NCBI GenBank assembly: GCA_035573675.1
Contig: DATMAB010000025.1
Span: 1-64,000 of the forward strand
DNA from: Terriglobales bacterium
GTDB taxonomy: Bacteria; Acidobacteriota; Terriglobia; Terriglobales; Acidobacteriaceae
Direction: 5' to 3'
Length of the DNA stretch: 64,000 nt
Shown one piece after another: positions 35,480 through 47,426 of the stretch; the first letter of the stretch is position 1, and each line of letters starts with the position of its first letter. Below the pieces are notes generated by a model. That model ran no database searches. It saw only the letters and a list, made by a program, of their open reading frames with translations, and had not been told where the DNA came from. The position numbers were made by a program, and so were the translations under genes.

Positions 35480-36772
35480 ATGAACTCCGACTGGATGTCC
35501 CGCTCCCTTTCGCAGGTTGACCCGGAGACCGCCGCTGCTATCGACGCCGAAGCGCGCCGCCAGCACGAAGGTCTGGAACTCATCGCCTCAGAGAATTTCG
35601 TCAGCGAAGCCGTGCTGGAAGCCATGGGTTCGGTTTTCACCAATAAGTACGCCGAAGGCTACCCCGGCCGGCGCTACTACGGCGGCTGCGAGTTCACCGA
35701 TATTGTCGAGAACCTGGCCCGCGACCGCGCCAAACAGCTCTTCGGCGCTGAGCACGCGAACGTCCAGCCGCACGCCGGCTCCCAGGCCAACATGGCGGCC
35801 TATGCCGCAGTGCTGCAGCCCGGCGACACCATTCTGGGCCTGAACCTGGCCCACGGAGGCCATCTCACGCACGGCCACCATCTGAATTTTTCCGGCAAGA
35901 CCTACCGCATCGTCCCCTACGGCGTCACGCGCGAGACGGAAACCATCGACTACGACGAACTGGAAAAGCTCGCGCTCCAGGAGAAGCCCAAGCTCATCAT
36001 CGGCGGCGGCAGTGCTTATCCCCGCATCATCGACTTCGCGCGCATGCGTCAGATCGCCGATAAGGTAGGAGCGCTTTACCTGGTCGACATGGCGCACTTC
36101 GCCGGCCTGGTCGCCGGCGGCGTGCATCCGTCACCGGTGCCGCACGCGCAAATCGTCACCTCCACCACGCACAAGACGCTGCGCGGCCCGCGCTCCGGCA
36201 TGATTCTCTCCAAGACGGAGTTCGCCGCCGCCATCGACAAGACCGTGTTCCCCGGCATGCAGGGAGGCCCGCTGGTGCACATCATGGCGGCCAAGGCGGT
36301 CTGCTTCCAGGAAGCCATGCAGCCCGGCTTCCGCGACTACGCGCGCCAGATTGTCTCCAACGCCAAGGTGTTGGCGGAGACGCTCTCCGCCGAGGGTTTC
36401 CGGGTTATCTCCGGCGGCACCGACACCCATCTCATGCTGGTGGACGTCTTTTCCCGCGGCATGCTGGGCAGCGAGGCGGAAAAAGCGCTGGGCGAAGCCG
36501 GCATCACCGTGAACAAGAACGCCATCCCGTTCGACACCAACCCGCCGCTCAAGCCCAGCGGTATTCGCATTGGCACGCCCGCGGTGACCACGCGCGGCAT
36601 GAGGGAAGAGGAGATGCGACAGATCGGCGGCTGGATCGGGCAGTCGCTCAACAACCGTGCCGACGCCATGGTGCTGGCCCGTATCCGCCGGCAGGTGCTG
36701 GAACTATGCGAGGCCTTTCCGCTCTACGCCGGTCGCCGCGCCCGCGCCGCCCAGCCTGCACCCGCCCGCTAG
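35480..36772 (+). CDS. glyA: Serine hydroxymethyltransferase
   Basis: GlyA converts serine and tetrahydrofolate to glycine and methylene-THF. The 430-residue protein has the PLP Lys in [14 protein letters not shown]-type motif (here [17 protein letters not shown]), the substrate-binding [20 protein letters not shown], and [13 protein letters not shown]. Other conserved parts are [19 protein letters not shown] and [18 protein letters not shown]. The ATG at 35480 sits right after a word-repeat array. It follows rpiB on the same strand. Confidence 0.97.
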   Translation: MNSDWMSRSLSQVDPETAAAIDAEARRQHEGLELIASENFVSEAVLEAMGSVFTNKYAEGYPGRRYYGGCEFTDIVENLARDRAKQLFGAEHANVQPHAGSQANMAAYAAVLQPGDTILGLNLAHGGHLTHGHHLNFSGKTYRIVPYGVTRETETIDYDELEKLALQEKPKLIIGGGSAYPRIIDFARMRQIADKVGALYLVDMAHFAGLVAGGVHPSPVPHAQIVTSTTHKTLRGPRSGMILSKTEFAAAIDKTVFPGMQGGPLVHIMAAKAVCFQEAMQPGFRDYARQIVSNAKVLAETLSAEGFRVISGGTDTHLMLVDVFSRGMLGSEAEKALGEAGITVNKNAIPFDTNPPLKPSGIRIGTPAVTTRGMREEEMRQIGGWIGQSLNNRADAMVLARIRRQVLELCEAFPLYAGRRARAAQPAPAR

Positions 36773-36793
36773 GGCGATTCCGCCCTGGGGATT

Positions 36794-36830
36794 GTCATCC
36801 CGAGTCCGCCGCGGCGGACAAGATCTGCGG
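36794..36830. repeat. Short dispersed GTCATCC...AGATCTGCGG element
   Basis: A short member of the GTCATCCTGAGCGAG family: GTCATCCCGAG, a CCGCCGCGGCGG core palindrome, then AAGATCTGCGG. It lies between glyA and the glycosyltransferase gene. Confidence 0.6.
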
Positions 36831-36859
36831 TTCTTGTTCTTCGTTCGCGGCGCTACACT

Positions 36860-36881
36860 AGCCACTGGGCACTGGCCACGA
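36860..36881. repeat. Tandem word repeat (CCACTGGGCACTGG type)
   Basis: Copies of a CACTGGCCA word precede the TTG start of the glycosyltransferase gene by 9 bases, with no Shine-Dalgarno between. Confidence 0.65.
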
Positions 36882-36890
36882 GCCCCTGAA

Positions 36891-38036
36891 TTGAAGATCG
36901 CTTTCGATATCCGCCGTCTGCGCAGCTTCGGCATCGGCACTTACATCCGCAATGTGGTGCAGAACCTGGCGCGCCTGGACCAGCGCAACCAGTACGTGCT
37001 GATCGGCCATGCCGAAGGCTTCGATGAGATCGGCCCCCTGCCAGCGAACTTCATGACCGAAGCCTTCCCGCCGGAGAGTTCAGCGCGCAACTATTTCGAG
37101 TTCCAGCAGGTGGTGCGTCTCTACGGCTGCGAGCTGGTGCACGTCCCGCATCTGTTCTGGCGGCCGCGTTCCATCCCCTGTCCGTATGTAGTGACCGTGC
37201 ACGACCTGTTCACCTACATGCGGCCGCGTCCCCCACGCTCCGGGATGCGCCGCTTCCTGCGCTCCTGGCTCACGCGGCGCGTGCTCCGCCATGCTGAGCG
37301 CATCGTGGCCGTCTCTGATTTCACCCGCCACGACATCATGCGCCTGTTCGGCATCCCGGAATCGAAGATCGAAGTGCTCTATAACGCCATCGACAGCCGC
37401 TTCCGCCTGGGACACGCCACGGACACCGAGCGGCAACTCATCGCCGAGCGCTACCAGGTCCACTACCCGTTCCTTCTCTATGCCGGCAATATCAAGCCGC
37501 ACAAGAACATCGTGCGCCTCATCGAGGCCTTCTCAGCGCTCAAGACCGAGCTGAAAAAGGAAGGGAAGTTCCCCGACCTCAAGCTCATCATCATCGGCGA
37601 CGATCTCTCCCAGCATCCCGACCTGCGCCGTACCGTCATCCGCAGCGGCGTGCAGCACGACGTCCGCTTCCTGGGGTTCGTGCCGGTCGAGGTGCTGCGC
37701 ATCTTCTACGACGCCGCCAAAATCTTCGTTTTCCCCTCGCTCTACGAAGGCTTCGGCCTGCCGCCGCTGGAGGCCATGGCCCACGGCACGCCGGTCGTGA
37801 CTTCGAACGTCTCCTCGCTGCCGGAGGTCGTGGGCAATGCCGCCGTGCTGGTCAACCCGGAGAACGTCTTCGACATCATGCGCGCCCTGCACCGCGTCCT
37901 GGTCGACCAGCCCCTGCGCGAGCGCCTGAAGCAACGCGGCTACGAACAGATCCAGCGCTTCTCGTGGGAGACATCGGTGGCCCGCTTGATCGAGATTTAC
38001 GAGGAAGTGAACGCCCGCCACGCCCGCGCCGCTTGA
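36891..38036 (+). CDS. Glycosyltransferase family 1 (GT-B, group 1)
   Basis: The 381-residue protein has a GT-B fold: N-terminal half starting KIAFDIRRLRSFGIGTYIRNV, acceptor-side VHVPHLFWRP, and the nucleotide-sugar binding half with FLLYAGNIKPHKNIVRLIEAF, VRFLGFVP and the E-x7-E motif FPSLYEGFGLPPLEAMA with GTPVVTSNVSSLPEV. It should transfer a sugar to a cell-surface or storage acceptor. Start TTG 36891 is inferred from where homology-like sequence begins. The long upstream frame to 36657 overlaps glyA and is rejected. The gene ends just before a hairpin and the convergent rnpB. Confidence 0.9.
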   Translation: MKIAFDIRRLRSFGIGTYIRNVVQNLARLDQRNQYVLIGHAEGFDEIGPLPANFMTEAFPPESSARNYFEFQQVVRLYGCELVHVPHLFWRPRSIPCPYVVTVHDLFTYMRPRPPRSGMRRFLRSWLTRRVLRHAERIVAVSDFTRHDIMRLFGIPESKIEVLYNAIDSRFRLGHATDTERQLIAERYQVHYPFLLYAGNIKPHKNIVRLIEAFSALKTELKKEGKFPDLKLIIIGDDLSQHPDLRRTVIRSGVQHDVRFLGFVPVEVLRIFYDAAKIFVFPSLYEGFGLPPLEAMAHGTPVVTSNVSSLPEVVGNAAVLVNPENVFDIMRALHRVLVDQPLRERLKQRGYEQIQRFSWETSVARLIEIYEEVNARHARAA

Positions 38037-38061
38037 ACAAGTTGCGTGCAGGAAGCTTGAA

Positions 38062-38094
38062 GCCCTCCCTCCCGCTCATCGCAGGAGGGAGGGC
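38062..38094. terminator. Hairpin between glycosyltransferase gene and rnpB
   Basis: Arms GCCCTCCCTCC and GGAGGGAGGGC form 11 perfect pairs around an 11-base loop. It lies between the plus-strand stop (38036) and the 3' end of the minus-strand RNase P RNA, and may serve both. Confidence 0.7.
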
Positions 38095-38100
38095 GCAGTA

Positions 38101-38503
38101 GCAATCGGGCCTGTAAGCCGAATTCTGTCCGCCGGCCGAAACCGACAGGACGGCCATTCCTCTGGGCCGGACATTGCTGTCCGGCTCTAGCGACCTACCC
38201 GGGAGTCCTGGCGCGCCGAGCCGGCACGCGCTCACCGCGTGAGCGGCGTTCTCCTCCCCTATTTGGTCTTGCTCCGTGTGGGGTTTGCCCTGCCCCGTGC
38301 ATCGCTGCCCGGGCGGTGCGCTCTTACCGCACCTTTTCACCCTTACCCGCCGAAACGGGCGGTATCTTTTCTGTGGCACTCTCCGTCGGACGGGCTTGAA
38401 CCCGCCCTCCCGGACGTTATCCGGCACACTGCTCTTCGGAGTTCGGACTTTCCTCCCCCGCCGCGGCTCGCGCCGCGCGGAAGCGACCGTCCGGCCCGTT
38501 TGC
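38101..38503 (-). ncRNA. rnpB: RNase P RNA (bacterial class A)
   Basis: On the minus strand the region holds the conserved pieces of RNase P RNA: GAGGAAAGTCC near 38455, ACAGAAA near 38370, GGTAAGGGTGAAA near 38350, AGAGGAATGG and, near the 3' end, ACAGAATTCGGCTTACAGG (38128-38110). The two ends pair as stem P1: GCAAACGGGCC at the 5' end and GGCCCGATTGC at the 3' end. Length (403) and motifs fit class A. Several small open frames through it are spurious. It processes the 5' ends of precursor tRNAs. Confidence 0.97.
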
Positions 38504-38513
38504 CTACACTTTC

Positions 38514-38519
38514 ATTATA
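38514..38519 (-). promoter_or_regulatory. -10 element of rnpB
   Basis: A perfect TATAAT (minus strand, 38519-38514) lies 11 bases before the 5' end of the RNase P RNA, giving a start near 38506. The -35 region is weak (GATGAA-like). Confidence 0.7.
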
Positions 38520-38606
38520 CGGCCATTCCGTGCGCTTCATCCCGGCGAAAAACCGGGCCCTGGAACGCTCTTTGCTACACTTCCGTAGCTACACTCATAA
38601 GCGCCC

Positions 38607-39836
38607 ATGAACCCGTTGGAAGCCATGCGTATCGCGCTGTTGTCGCTGTGGGCGAACAAGCTTCGCAGCGTGCTTACGCTGCTGGGCACCGTGATCGGTG
38701 TGGCCGCGGTGATCGCGGTCGTTACTTTCACCGAGGGTCTGAATCGCTACATGGCGGAGAGGGTTTTCAACCTCGGCGCTGACGTCATCATCATCAACAA
38801 GAGTTCCAACGTCATCACCAACGTGGAACAGTGGCTGGAAGCCCAGCGCCGCAAGGACATCACCTACGAGGACTACGAAGCGGTCCGCGACCAGTGCCGC
38901 TCCTGCAAGATCGTCGGCGCGTCCATCGGCACTTTCAGCGGCAATGTGAAATACGGCGACCGGGACAGCGAAAACACCGGCATTCGCGGCTGGACGCACT
39001 CCATGGGCCGCATCTACGACCTGGACCTCATCCTCGGCCGGCCTCTTACCGAAGCCGATGAGCGCGCCGGTTCGCACGTGGCCATGGTGGGCCATGACAT
39101 CTATGAGAACCTGCTCGGTCCCGGCGACCCGTTGGGCAAGCTGATCCGCATCGATGGCCAGGAGTACGCCGTCATCGGCGTAGGAAAGAAGGAAGGTTCC
39201 TCCCTGGGACAGAGCCGCGATAACTGGGTGGCCATCCCGCTCACTTCCTGGATGCACCAGTACGGGACGCGGCGCAGCGTCCGCATCTGGATCAAGGCCT
39301 ATGGTGTGGGCGCCGACCTGGAGCGCGCCGTCGACGAGGCCCGTGTCATCCTGCGTGCCCGCCGCCACGATCTCCCCGGCCAGCCCGACAGCTTTGAGGC
39401 CGATACCAATCAGACCTTCCTCAACATCTGGGCCAGCATCTCCAGCACCGTGTTCCTGGTCGTCACCATTCTGGCTTCCATCTCCCTCATCGTGGGCGGC
39501 ATCGTCATCATGAACATCATGCTCATGGCGGTCACCGAGCGCACCCGGGAGATCGGCGTGCGCAAGGCGCTCGGCGCCCGCCGCATCGATGTGCTGATGC
39601 AGTTCCTCATCGAAGCCGTAACCATTGAGCTAGTGGCCGGCATCATTGGCGTGGTGCTGGGCGTCGCCGTTGCCAAGACGGTCACTCTGCTGGTGGGTAT
39701 GCCCTCGGCCGTTCCCCCGTGGGCCATCGCGGCCGGCGTCATCGTGGCCGCCGCGGTGGGCGTATTCTTCGGCGTCTACCCTGCCAGCCGCGCCGCCCGG
39801 CTGGACCCCATCGTCGCGCTGCGTTTCGAGCTCTAG
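38607..39836 (+). CDS. MacB-like ABC transporter permease (first of two)
   Basis: The 409-residue membrane protein has the MacB/FtsX layout: a first membrane helix ([22 protein letters not shown]), a large periplasmic domain, and three C-terminal helices with the conserved [27 protein letters not shown] coupling region. These proteins act with an ABC ATPase and a fusion protein in export or mechanotransmission. No ATPase is encoded nearby, so it must use one encoded elsewhere or act without. It is followed 7 bases later by a similar permease. Confidence 0.9.
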   Translation: MNPLEAMRIALLSLWANKLRSVLTLLGTVIGVAAVIAVVTFTEGLNRYMAERVFNLGADVIIINKSSNVITNVEQWLEAQRRKDITYEDYEAVRDQCRSCKIVGASIGTFSGNVKYGDRDSENTGIRGWTHSMGRIYDLDLILGRPLTEADERAGSHVAMVGHDIYENLLGPGDPLGKLIRIDGQEYAVIGVGKKEGSSLGQSRDNWVAIPLTSWMHQYGTRRSVRIWIKAYGVGADLERAVDEARVILRARRHDLPGQPDSFEADTNQTFLNIWASISSTVFLVVTILASISLIVGGIVIMNIMLMAVTERTREIGVRKALGARRIDVLMQFLIEAVTIELVAGIIGVVLGVAVAKTVTLLVGMPSAVPPWAIAAGVIVAAAVGVFFGVYPASRAARLDPIVALRFEL

Positions 39837-39843
39837 GAGACCT

Positions 39844-41106
39844 ATGTATCAGCGTTCCGAATTCGCCGAAAACGCCGGAATGGCGCTCGAAACCCTGCGC
39901 AAGAACAAGGTTCGCTCCGGGCTCGCGGTGCTGGGCATCGCCATCGGCATCATGCTGGTCATCGCCGTTTCTTCAGTGGTGAACGCCCTCAACTCCAACG
40001 TCAGCGGCATGATCGCAGAAATGGGTTCCAACATCGTCATGGCCTTCCACCTTGACGTGTTCACCTTCGGCCGTGCCCCGGAGGGCTGGCGCACTCGGAA
40101 GCCGCTCTCGCTCGAAGATGCCGAGGCCATGAAGCACCTGCCCCACGTCAAGTACGTCACGGCCGGCGTGCGCAAGTTCCTTCCCGAGTTCGGCGTGGGG
40201 TCCTACGTGGTCAAGTACGGCGACCGCCGCGCCAAGAACGTCATCCTCGAAGGGGACACGCCTTCGGTGAAGGAAGTCTTCGATCTCACCATGCAGGAAG
40301 GCCGCTGGTTCAGCGAGTTCGATGAGCAGAACCGCTCGCCGGTCATCGTGCTCGGCTCGGAGACCGCCAAGACCCTGTTCGACACCCGCTCCGCCCTCGG
40401 CCGTGAAATCAACATCGAAGGCCAGACGTTCCAGGTCGTGGGCGTGGCCGCGCCCCGCAAGACCGTGCTTGGTTCCGGCTCCAACCCCGAAGACAACATC
40501 GTCTTCTTCCCGCTCTCTACATTTCGCAAGCTGCACCCCGAGCTGAAGGACCATTGGATCAGCGTTAAAGCCACTTCGCGGGAAGACATCCCCAAGGCCA
40601 AGGACGAGATGCGCGATCTCCTCCGCCGGCGTCGTCACCTGCGTCCCAACGAGCCCGACAACTTCGCCATCTTCACCCAGGATTCCATCACCCAGGTCTG
40701 GGACCAGATCACCGGCGGTCTCTTCATCTTCCTGTTCGCCGTCGGCAGCGTGGCCCTCATCGTGGGCGGCGTGGGAGTCATGACCATCATGCTGGTTTCG
40801 GTCACGGAACGCACCCGCGAGATCGGCGTGCGCAAGGCCATCGGCGCCCGCAAGTTCGACATCCTCATGCAGTTCAGTACTGAAGCTGTCATGCTTTCTG
40901 GTGTCGGCGGGATTCTGGGGATTCTGGCTGGCGCCATCATCACCTACAGTGTCCGCTTCATCTGGGAATCACTGCCGGCGCAGATGTCCCTCTTCTGGGT
41001 GGTGGCCGCTCTGGTGCTGTCCGGAGGCTTCGGCCTGATTTTTGGAATCTACCCAGCCTGGAAGGCCGCCGGCCTCGACCCCATCGAGGCCCTGCGCTAC
41101 GAATAA
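39844..41106 (+). CDS. MacB-like ABC transporter permease (second of two)
   Basis: This 420-residue paralogue has the same plan: N-terminal helix ([18 protein letters not shown]), a periplasmic domain, then three helices with [25 protein letters not shown] and a Pro-rich end ([21 protein letters not shown]). The two genes are separated by 7 bases with AGGAGACC before the ATG, so they likely form a heterodimeric permease. An ABC ATPase gene is missing next to them. A strong hairpin follows. Confidence 0.9.
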   Translation: MYQRSEFAENAGMALETLRKNKVRSGLAVLGIAIGIMLVIAVSSVVNALNSNVSGMIAEMGSNIVMAFHLDVFTFGRAPEGWRTRKPLSLEDAEAMKHLPHVKYVTAGVRKFLPEFGVGSYVVKYGDRRAKNVILEGDTPSVKEVFDLTMQEGRWFSEFDEQNRSPVIVLGSETAKTLFDTRSALGREINIEGQTFQVVGVAAPRKTVLGSGSNPEDNIVFFPLSTFRKLHPELKDHWISVKATSREDIPKAKDEMRDLLRRRRHLRPNEPDNFAIFTQDSITQVWDQITGGLFIFLFAVGSVALIVGGVGVMTIMLVSVTERTREIGVRKAIGARKFDILMQFSTEAVMLSGVGGILGILAGAIITYSVRFIWESLPAQMSLFWVVAALVLSGGFGLIFGIYPAWKAAGLDPIEALRYE

Positions 41107-41119
41107 CCCATGACGGTGC

Positions 41120-41156
41120 CCCACATCTGCGCCTTGCTGTTCGGCGCAGATGTGGG
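41120..41156. terminator. Bidirectional hairpin between convergent genes
   Basis: Arms CCCACATCTGCGCC and GGCGCAGATGTGGG (14 perfect pairs, 9-base loop) lie between the permease stop and the site-2 protease gene. The arm ends one base before the minus-strand stop codon (41157-41159). No U-run follows on the plus strand. Confidence 0.75.
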
Positions 41157-42287
41157 TTACATCCGCAACTCCTCCCTCGCTTGCAGCAGTTGCACCACCT
41201 CGCCGCGGGAAAAGATTCCCAGCAGCTTGCCTTCCGAGACCACCGGAATCTGGTTGATGTCCTCGCGGCGCATCAGGTCCAGGGCGTCGGCCGCCGAGGT
41301 TTGCGGCGAAACCACGCGTAACTGGCTCATCGGGCGCATGGCGTCGCGGACCAGCGTCGTCGGCCATCGTTCGCGCTCCACTTGCCGCACCTCATGAGCC
41401 GTGATCAAGCCGGACATGTTTCCATGCTCCTCGACCACGAAGCATCTTCGCCCGCTGCGCAGCAGGTGATCGTCCACGAAGCTCTGCAGGCTGATGCCTC
41501 CGGAGACGGTCCAGCAGTCCCGCGACATGACGTCGCCCACGCGCACCCCTCGCATCAGGGCCATCGCTTCGCGCTCCACCAGGCTGGCCGTCGCCGCGTC
41601 CAGCAGGAACCAGCCGATGAACGCCATCCACAGCCCGCCGAATCCCTCGCCGCTGAAGAAGCGCAGCAGCCCCAGCAGAATGAAGGCCAGGGCCACCGCC
41701 TGCCCGGTCCGGGCCGCGCTTCGTGTGGCCCGGTCAGCGTCGTCCATGCTCCACCACAGGATGGCGCGCAGCACTCGGCCACCGTCCAGTGGGAACCCGG
41801 GGATCAGGTTGAACGCCGCCAGCGCCAGGTTGATGTACCCCAGCCACACCAGCACGGCCACCGGCGGCGAGGCTAGGCTGCCACCCGGCGTCCATCCCAG
41901 CAACCCGCCCAGTCCCAGGCAGAGGACCCCGATTAGGATGCTGGTGATGGGCCCCGCAATCCCGACCCAGAACTCGGTCTTGGCGTCAGTGGCGTCCTTG
42001 TCGATGCGCGCCACGCCGCCCAGGGCGAATAGTGTCACGGAGCGTACCGGCAGGCCGCGCGCCATAGCGACCACCGAGTGACCCAGCTCATGGGTCACGA
42101 TGGCGGCGAAGAACAACACCGCCGTCAAGATGGCCGACAGCCACACCGTCCCCGGGCTCCAGCCCGGATTCTGCGTGCGGAAGTAGTTGGCCAGTGAGAA
42201 CGTGATCAGCAGCGCGATGATCACCCAACTGTAGTGCAGGCCGATTTCGATGCCGCGCACCCGCCCCAGCTTAATCTGCGCCTCCAT
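41157..42287 (-). CDS. Site-2 protease family protein with CBS domains
   Basis: Site-2 proteases cleave membrane-embedded regulators. The 376-residue protein has several membrane helices, the zinc-binding HELGH (His66, Glu67, His70) in [15 protein letters not shown], and the third metal ligand motif [16 protein letters not shown]. Two CBS domains form the C-terminal third ([12 protein letters not shown]... and [15 protein letters not shown]...). CBS domains usually sense adenine nucleotides. No anti-sigma substrate is adjacent, but ECF sigma/anti-sigma genes lie 4-5 kb away. The gene is divergent from the second Ser/Thr kinase. Confidence 0.93.
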   Translation of the reverse strand: MEAQIKLGRVRGIEIGLHYSWVIIALLITFSLANYFRTQNPGWSPGTVWLSAILTAVLFFAAIVTHELGHSVVAMARGLPVRSVTLFALGGVARIDKDATDAKTEFWVGIAGPITSILIGVLCLGLGGLLGWTPGGSLASPPVAVLVWLGYINLALAAFNLIPGFPLDGGRVLRAILWWSMDDADRATRSAARTGQAVALAFILLGLLRFFSGEGFGGLWMAFIGWFLLDAATASLVEREAMALMRGVRVGDVMSRDCWTVSGGISLQSFVDDHLLRSGRRCFVVEEHGNMSGLITAHEVRQVERERWPTTLVRDAMRPMSQLRVVSPQTSAADALDLMRREDINQIPVVSEGKLLGIFSRGEVVQLLQAREELRM

Positions 42288-42380
42288 GCGGCTCTCCGGC
42301 GTTCTGCTTTCATCCTAAATGCTTTCCCACCGTGCGTGGCGCGTTGGACGCTGTTTGCACAGCAGTCGCGCTACTGCCTC

Positions 42381-42389
42381 TGTTATACT
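42381..42389 (+). promoter_or_regulatory. Extended -10 promoter of the second Ser/Thr kinase
   Basis: TGTTATACT (TGnTATACT) is an extended -10 element 70 bases before the kinase ATG. No -35 of note is 17 bases upstream, which is normal for extended -10 promoters. Confidence 0.45.
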
Positions 42390-42462
42390 TCGGCTCGTTT
42401 CCCGTCCGAGCGTTCGGGTCCGTTGGCTTGCGTATGCGGCCGGCGTACGGTCCAGCCACACC

Positions 42463-43878
42463 ATGATTGGGACACAGTTCGGCAACTACCGTATTGAGGC
42501 GAAGCTGGGCGCCGGCGGCATGGGTGTGGTTTACAAGGCCTTCGACACCGAGCTCGATCGCCCGGTTGCCATCAAGACCCTGCTGGCCACCGACAGCTCC
42601 GACCCCGGCTCGCTGGCCCGTTTCCTGCGCGAGGCCAAGGCCGCCTCCCGCCTGCAGCACTCTTCCATCGTCACTATCCATCACTTCGGCGTTGAGGGCG
42701 ACACCCGCTACATCGTGATGGAGTTCGTGGAAGGCAAGACGCTGAAGAAAATCATCAGCGGCAAGCCCATTGCCATCGACCAGTTCTTCGACATCGGCAT
42801 CCAGACCATGGACGGCATCGCCCTGGCCCATGAGAAGGGCATCATTCATCGCGACCTCAAGGCCGAAAACATCATGGTCACCACCCGTGGCCAGGTGAAG
42901 ATTCTCGACTTCGGCCTGGCCAAGATCCGCGAAGCCGAATCCGCCAACCCCGACGACGTCACTGTCTACAAGACGCAGGCCGGCCTGGTCATCGGCACCG
43001 TCAGCCACATGTCTCCCGAACAGGCCATGGGCAAGGAAGTGGACGTTCGCTCGGACATCTTCTCCATGGGCGTCGTCTTCTATGAGATGGCCACTGGAGC
43101 CATGCCCTTCGATGCTCCCACGCCCCAGGCCACGTTGGCGCGCGTGCTCGATTCTGAGCCGACTCCGGTCTATCGCCTCAACCCGGATATTCCGCCCGAA
43201 CTCGAGCGCCTCATCCACCAGTGCCTGAACAAGAACCGGGATTTCCGCCCCGATGCGGCCGAAGTTCTCGCCCGCCTGAAAGCTCTTCAGGCCGCCTGGA
43301 TGGGCGGCGAACAGGTCTTGCCCACCGCCATCGTGGGGACGAACCCGGTCTATGCCGCGGGCGCGGGCTACGGCGATGCCGCCACGTTGGGGAGCGGAGA
43401 AGCACGTCCGCCTTCCGGCGCTCGCGCCACCGGCTATGCCACGCGCCCCGCCTCTTCCGGTGCGATGACCTGGGGTGCGCAGGCTCAGCCGGCCCCCCCG
43501 GACCCAAAAGCCAAGGCGATATACCAGGCCGTCAAGACCACGCGCATCGTGCTGTCTCTGGCTTTGCTGACCATCCCCCTGGCGTACGTGCTCTACTTCG
43601 TCGTCGGTGGCGGCATCATTCGCCAGCAGGCCATCGAGGACACGTTCCTGATGAGCTTCATGCGCGCCGTGGTCGTGCCCGTCATGCAGCTCGTAGACCG
43701 CGTCTTCGCCGTCCGCCTGGTTTCCGGCGGTTGGAACTTCATGCTCCTGATCCTGGGCGTGGGCGCCTTCATTCTGCGTTTCCTGTTGCTCATGCCCTTT
43801 GAGCGCGTGGAGCACAAGCTCCGCCTGCGCGTCGAAGGGTCGGGCCCGCGGCGCGTCTCCCGTTTGGAGCGCATGTAG
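42463..43878 (+). CDS. Membrane Ser/Thr protein kinase
   Basis: The 471-residue protein has a complete kinase domain: glycine loop KLGAGGMGVVYKA, Lys in VAIKTLL, catalytic IIHRDLKAENIM, DFGLAKI, GTVSHMSPEQA and the DVRSDIFSMGVVFYEM region. A linker rich in Ala, Gly and Pro follows (about 290-360). Two hydrophobic segments (VLSLALLTIPLAYVLYFVV and FMLLILGVGAFILRFLLLM) anchor it in the membrane with a short tail. It has no TPR or sensor domain. ATG 42463 is chosen; the upstream frame to 42319 lacks kinase-type sequence. The next gene, glgB, is on the same strand. Confidence 0.93.
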   Translation: MIGTQFGNYRIEAKLGAGGMGVVYKAFDTELDRPVAIKTLLATDSSDPGSLARFLREAKAASRLQHSSIVTIHHFGVEGDTRYIVMEFVEGKTLKKIISGKPIAIDQFFDIGIQTMDGIALAHEKGIIHRDLKAENIMVTTRGQVKILDFGLAKIREAESANPDDVTVYKTQAGLVIGTVSHMSPEQAMGKEVDVRSDIFSMGVVFYEMATGAMPFDAPTPQATLARVLDSEPTPVYRLNPDIPPELERLIHQCLNKNRDFRPDAAEVLARLKALQAAWMGGEQVLPTAIVGTNPVYAAGAGYGDAATLGSGEARPPSGARATGYATRPASSGAMTWGAQAQPAPPDPKAKAIYQAVKTTRIVLSLALLTIPLAYVLYFVVGGGIIRQQAIEDTFLMSFMRAVVVPVMQLVDRVFAVRLVSGGWNFMLLILGVGAFILRFLLLMPFERVEHKLRLRVEGSGPRRVSRLERM

Positions 43879-43931
43879 GGCCCTTCCGGTTGCGCTCCGG
43901 TCTCGCCTCCTGTTAGAAGTCGTAGCCTGCC

Positions 43932-45878
<1,947 letters not shown>

Positions 45879-45919
45879 CGCCACGCGTTTCGCTATCTGA
45901 CCTGCGCCCCAAGTTTTCC

Positions 45920-45950
45920 GGAAGAAATCTCTTCGCCCGGTCGTCTAATG
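45920..45950 (+). promoter_or_regulatory. ECF-sigma-type promoter of the sigma/anti-sigma operon
   Basis: GGAA (45920-45923) and CGTCTAATGG (45942-45951) are 18 bases apart, matching the rpoD upstream motif. Transcription would begin near 45952, right at the GTG start of the sigma gene, so the mRNA would be leaderless. This suggests the sigma factor activates its own operon. Confidence 0.65.
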
Positions 45951-45955
45951 GGCGT

Positions 45956-46540
45956 GTGAATCCTGCGGCTGCCGGCGCTCAGCAGGTGGTGGACGCCGAT
46001 CTCCTCCGCGCCTGCCAGCGCGGGGACCGGCATGCCTTTCGTGTGCTCTTCGAGGCCTACCGTGACCGCGTGTACTCTATCGCGCTGCACTTCACGGGCG
46101 ACAGCGCTGTGGCCGCCGACGTCACCCAGGACGTCTTCGTCAAGCTCTTCCACGCCATCGGTAAGTTTCGTTTCGATTCCGACTTCGGCACCTGGCTCTA
46201 TCGTCTGGTGGCCAACGTCTGCATGGATGAGCACCGTCGCCGGCGCCGCTGGCTTCCCCTTGAAGATGTCTTCATGAGCCCGTCCCGCTCCCAGGAGAAG
46301 GCCGCAATGCGCTCTGAGATGTCGGGAGCCGTGCAGGCGGCCGTCGCCCGGCTCGCGCCTCGCCTGCGCCTGCCCATCCTGTTGCGGTACGTCGAGGGCC
46401 TTTCCTACGACCAGATCGCCGGCGCGCTTGGCTGTTCCAAGGGCACGGTGGCTTCCCGCCTGAACCGCGCTCACAAGATCCTCGCCCGCAGGCTCTCCTA
46501 CCTGCGCAACCAGGTCCCCGCGGAGGGCGAACATGTTTGA
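45956..46540 (+). CDS. ECF-family RNA polymerase sigma factor
   Basis: The 194-residue protein has sigma regions 2 and 4 only: region 2 DRHAFRVLFEAYRDRVYSIALHFTGDSAVAADVTQDVFVKLF, and region 4 with VEGLSYDQIAGALGCSKGTVASRLNRAHKIL. The GTG start at 45956 follows the ECF-like promoter by a few bases. An 8-base overlap with the next gene couples it to its predicted anti-sigma factor. The operon is therefore sigma, anti-sigma, cytochrome c. Its targets are unknown apart from the matching motif before rpoD. Confidence 0.92.
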   Translation: MNPAAAGAQQVVDADLLRACQRGDRHAFRVLFEAYRDRVYSIALHFTGDSAVAADVTQDVFVKLFHAIGKFRFDSDFGTWLYRLVANVCMDEHRRRRRWLPLEDVFMSPSRSQEKAAMRSEMSGAVQAAVARLAPRLRLPILLRYVEGLSYDQIAGALGCSKGTVASRLNRAHKILARRLSYLRNQVPAEGEHV

Positions 46541-47426
46541 GCGGCATGTCTCGTGTCTGCTCTCCGCCTATTGTCACGGCGAGATCTCGACCCAGGACGC
46601 AGAACGCGTTCAGCAACATCTCCGCGAATGTGACCGCTGCCGGCGGGAGCTGGACCAGGTTCGCCTGGGAGTCTCGCTCGCCCGCCAGCTTCCGCTGATG
46701 GCCGCGCCCGCCGGCCTCTGGGAGCAGGTGCACCGCCGCCTCGACGAAGCGCCCCCGCCCGAACGCACCGCGCGTTCCTTCTGGCTCCGCCCGGTCCCGC
46801 TCGCGGCTGCTGCCGTGCTTTCCTTCGCTGTACTGTCCATCTTCTGGTATTACCGTTGGCGCGAACCGCTGCATCTCACGGTCGCCTCTACGCCGCTCTC
46901 CACGCTGGAGTCGGCGGCGCTCGACCAGCATCGCGCCCTGCTTTCCGGCGACCAGAGTCTGGACTACTTCGCCCGCGATCCGCTCGATCTGCGCCAATGG
47001 GTGGAGCGCAACACCCGCCTTCATGCCAGCCTCGCCCTCGCGCGCCCGCCCGAGGAGGCCGCGCAGTACCGCCCGGTGGGCGCGCGCCGCATCCTGGTCG
47101 GCGGTGTCGAAGTGGCAGTGCTCGCCTACCGCGTTGACGAGCACCACGTCACCTTGCTCACGGCGCGTCTCCAGGACCTCGCCGATGCGCCCCACGCCGG
47201 CGTCTTCTCCAAGGACATCGCCTTCCGTCCCATCTCGCCCGGCGACCTCAAGATGCTCACCTGGGGCACGGCGGGCCAGGCTTATGTGATGGTTTCCGAC
47301 CTGCCCGGCTTCGGGCAGCGGAGTTGCTTCATCTGCCACACCGACCAGCAGCGTCGCGAACTCATCCGCCGCGCGCAGCCCCGCCCCGCGGGCACGCACT
47401 GGTGGGACTACGGAGTACGCCAATGA
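46533..47426 (+). CDS. Membrane anti-sigma factor with zinc motif and periplasmic CxxCH
   Basis: The 297-residue protein has an N-terminal zinc-binding anti-sigma domain with H29-x3-C33-x2-C36 (QQHLRECDRCRREL). One membrane helix (about residues 87-106) follows, then a periplasmic domain of about 190 residues. Near its end, RSCFICHTD contains Cys265, Cys268 and His269 (CxxCH), the attachment motif of c-type haem, on the side of the membrane where haem is attached. The stop overlaps the next gene, a cytochrome c (ATGA). A redox, oxygen or NO sensing role through haem is a plausible inference. It could also be an unmodified zinc or disulfide site. Confidence 0.88.
   Translation: MFERHVSCLLSAYCHGEISTQDAERVQQHLRECDRCRRELDQVRLGVSLARQLPLMAAPAGLWEQVHRRLDEAPPPERTARSFWLRPVPLAAAAVLSFAVLSIFWYYRWREPLHLTVASTPLSTLESAALDQHRALLSGDQSLDYFARDPLDLRQWVERNTRLHASLALARPPEEAAQYRPVGARRILVGGVEVAVLAYRVDEHHVTLLTARLQDLADAPHAGVFSKDIAFRPISPGDLKMLTWGTAGQAYVMVSDLPGFGQRSCFICHTDQQRRELIRRAQPRPAGTHWWDYGVRQ

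Noticed and set aside
38239-38610. Open frames across the RNase P RNA gene
   Set aside because: They lie within a well-defined structured RNA and have no ribosome binding site.
42319-42462. Upstream extension of the second Ser/Thr kinase frame
   Set aside because: Contains the extended -10 promoter and shows no kinase-type sequence before the ATG at 42463.
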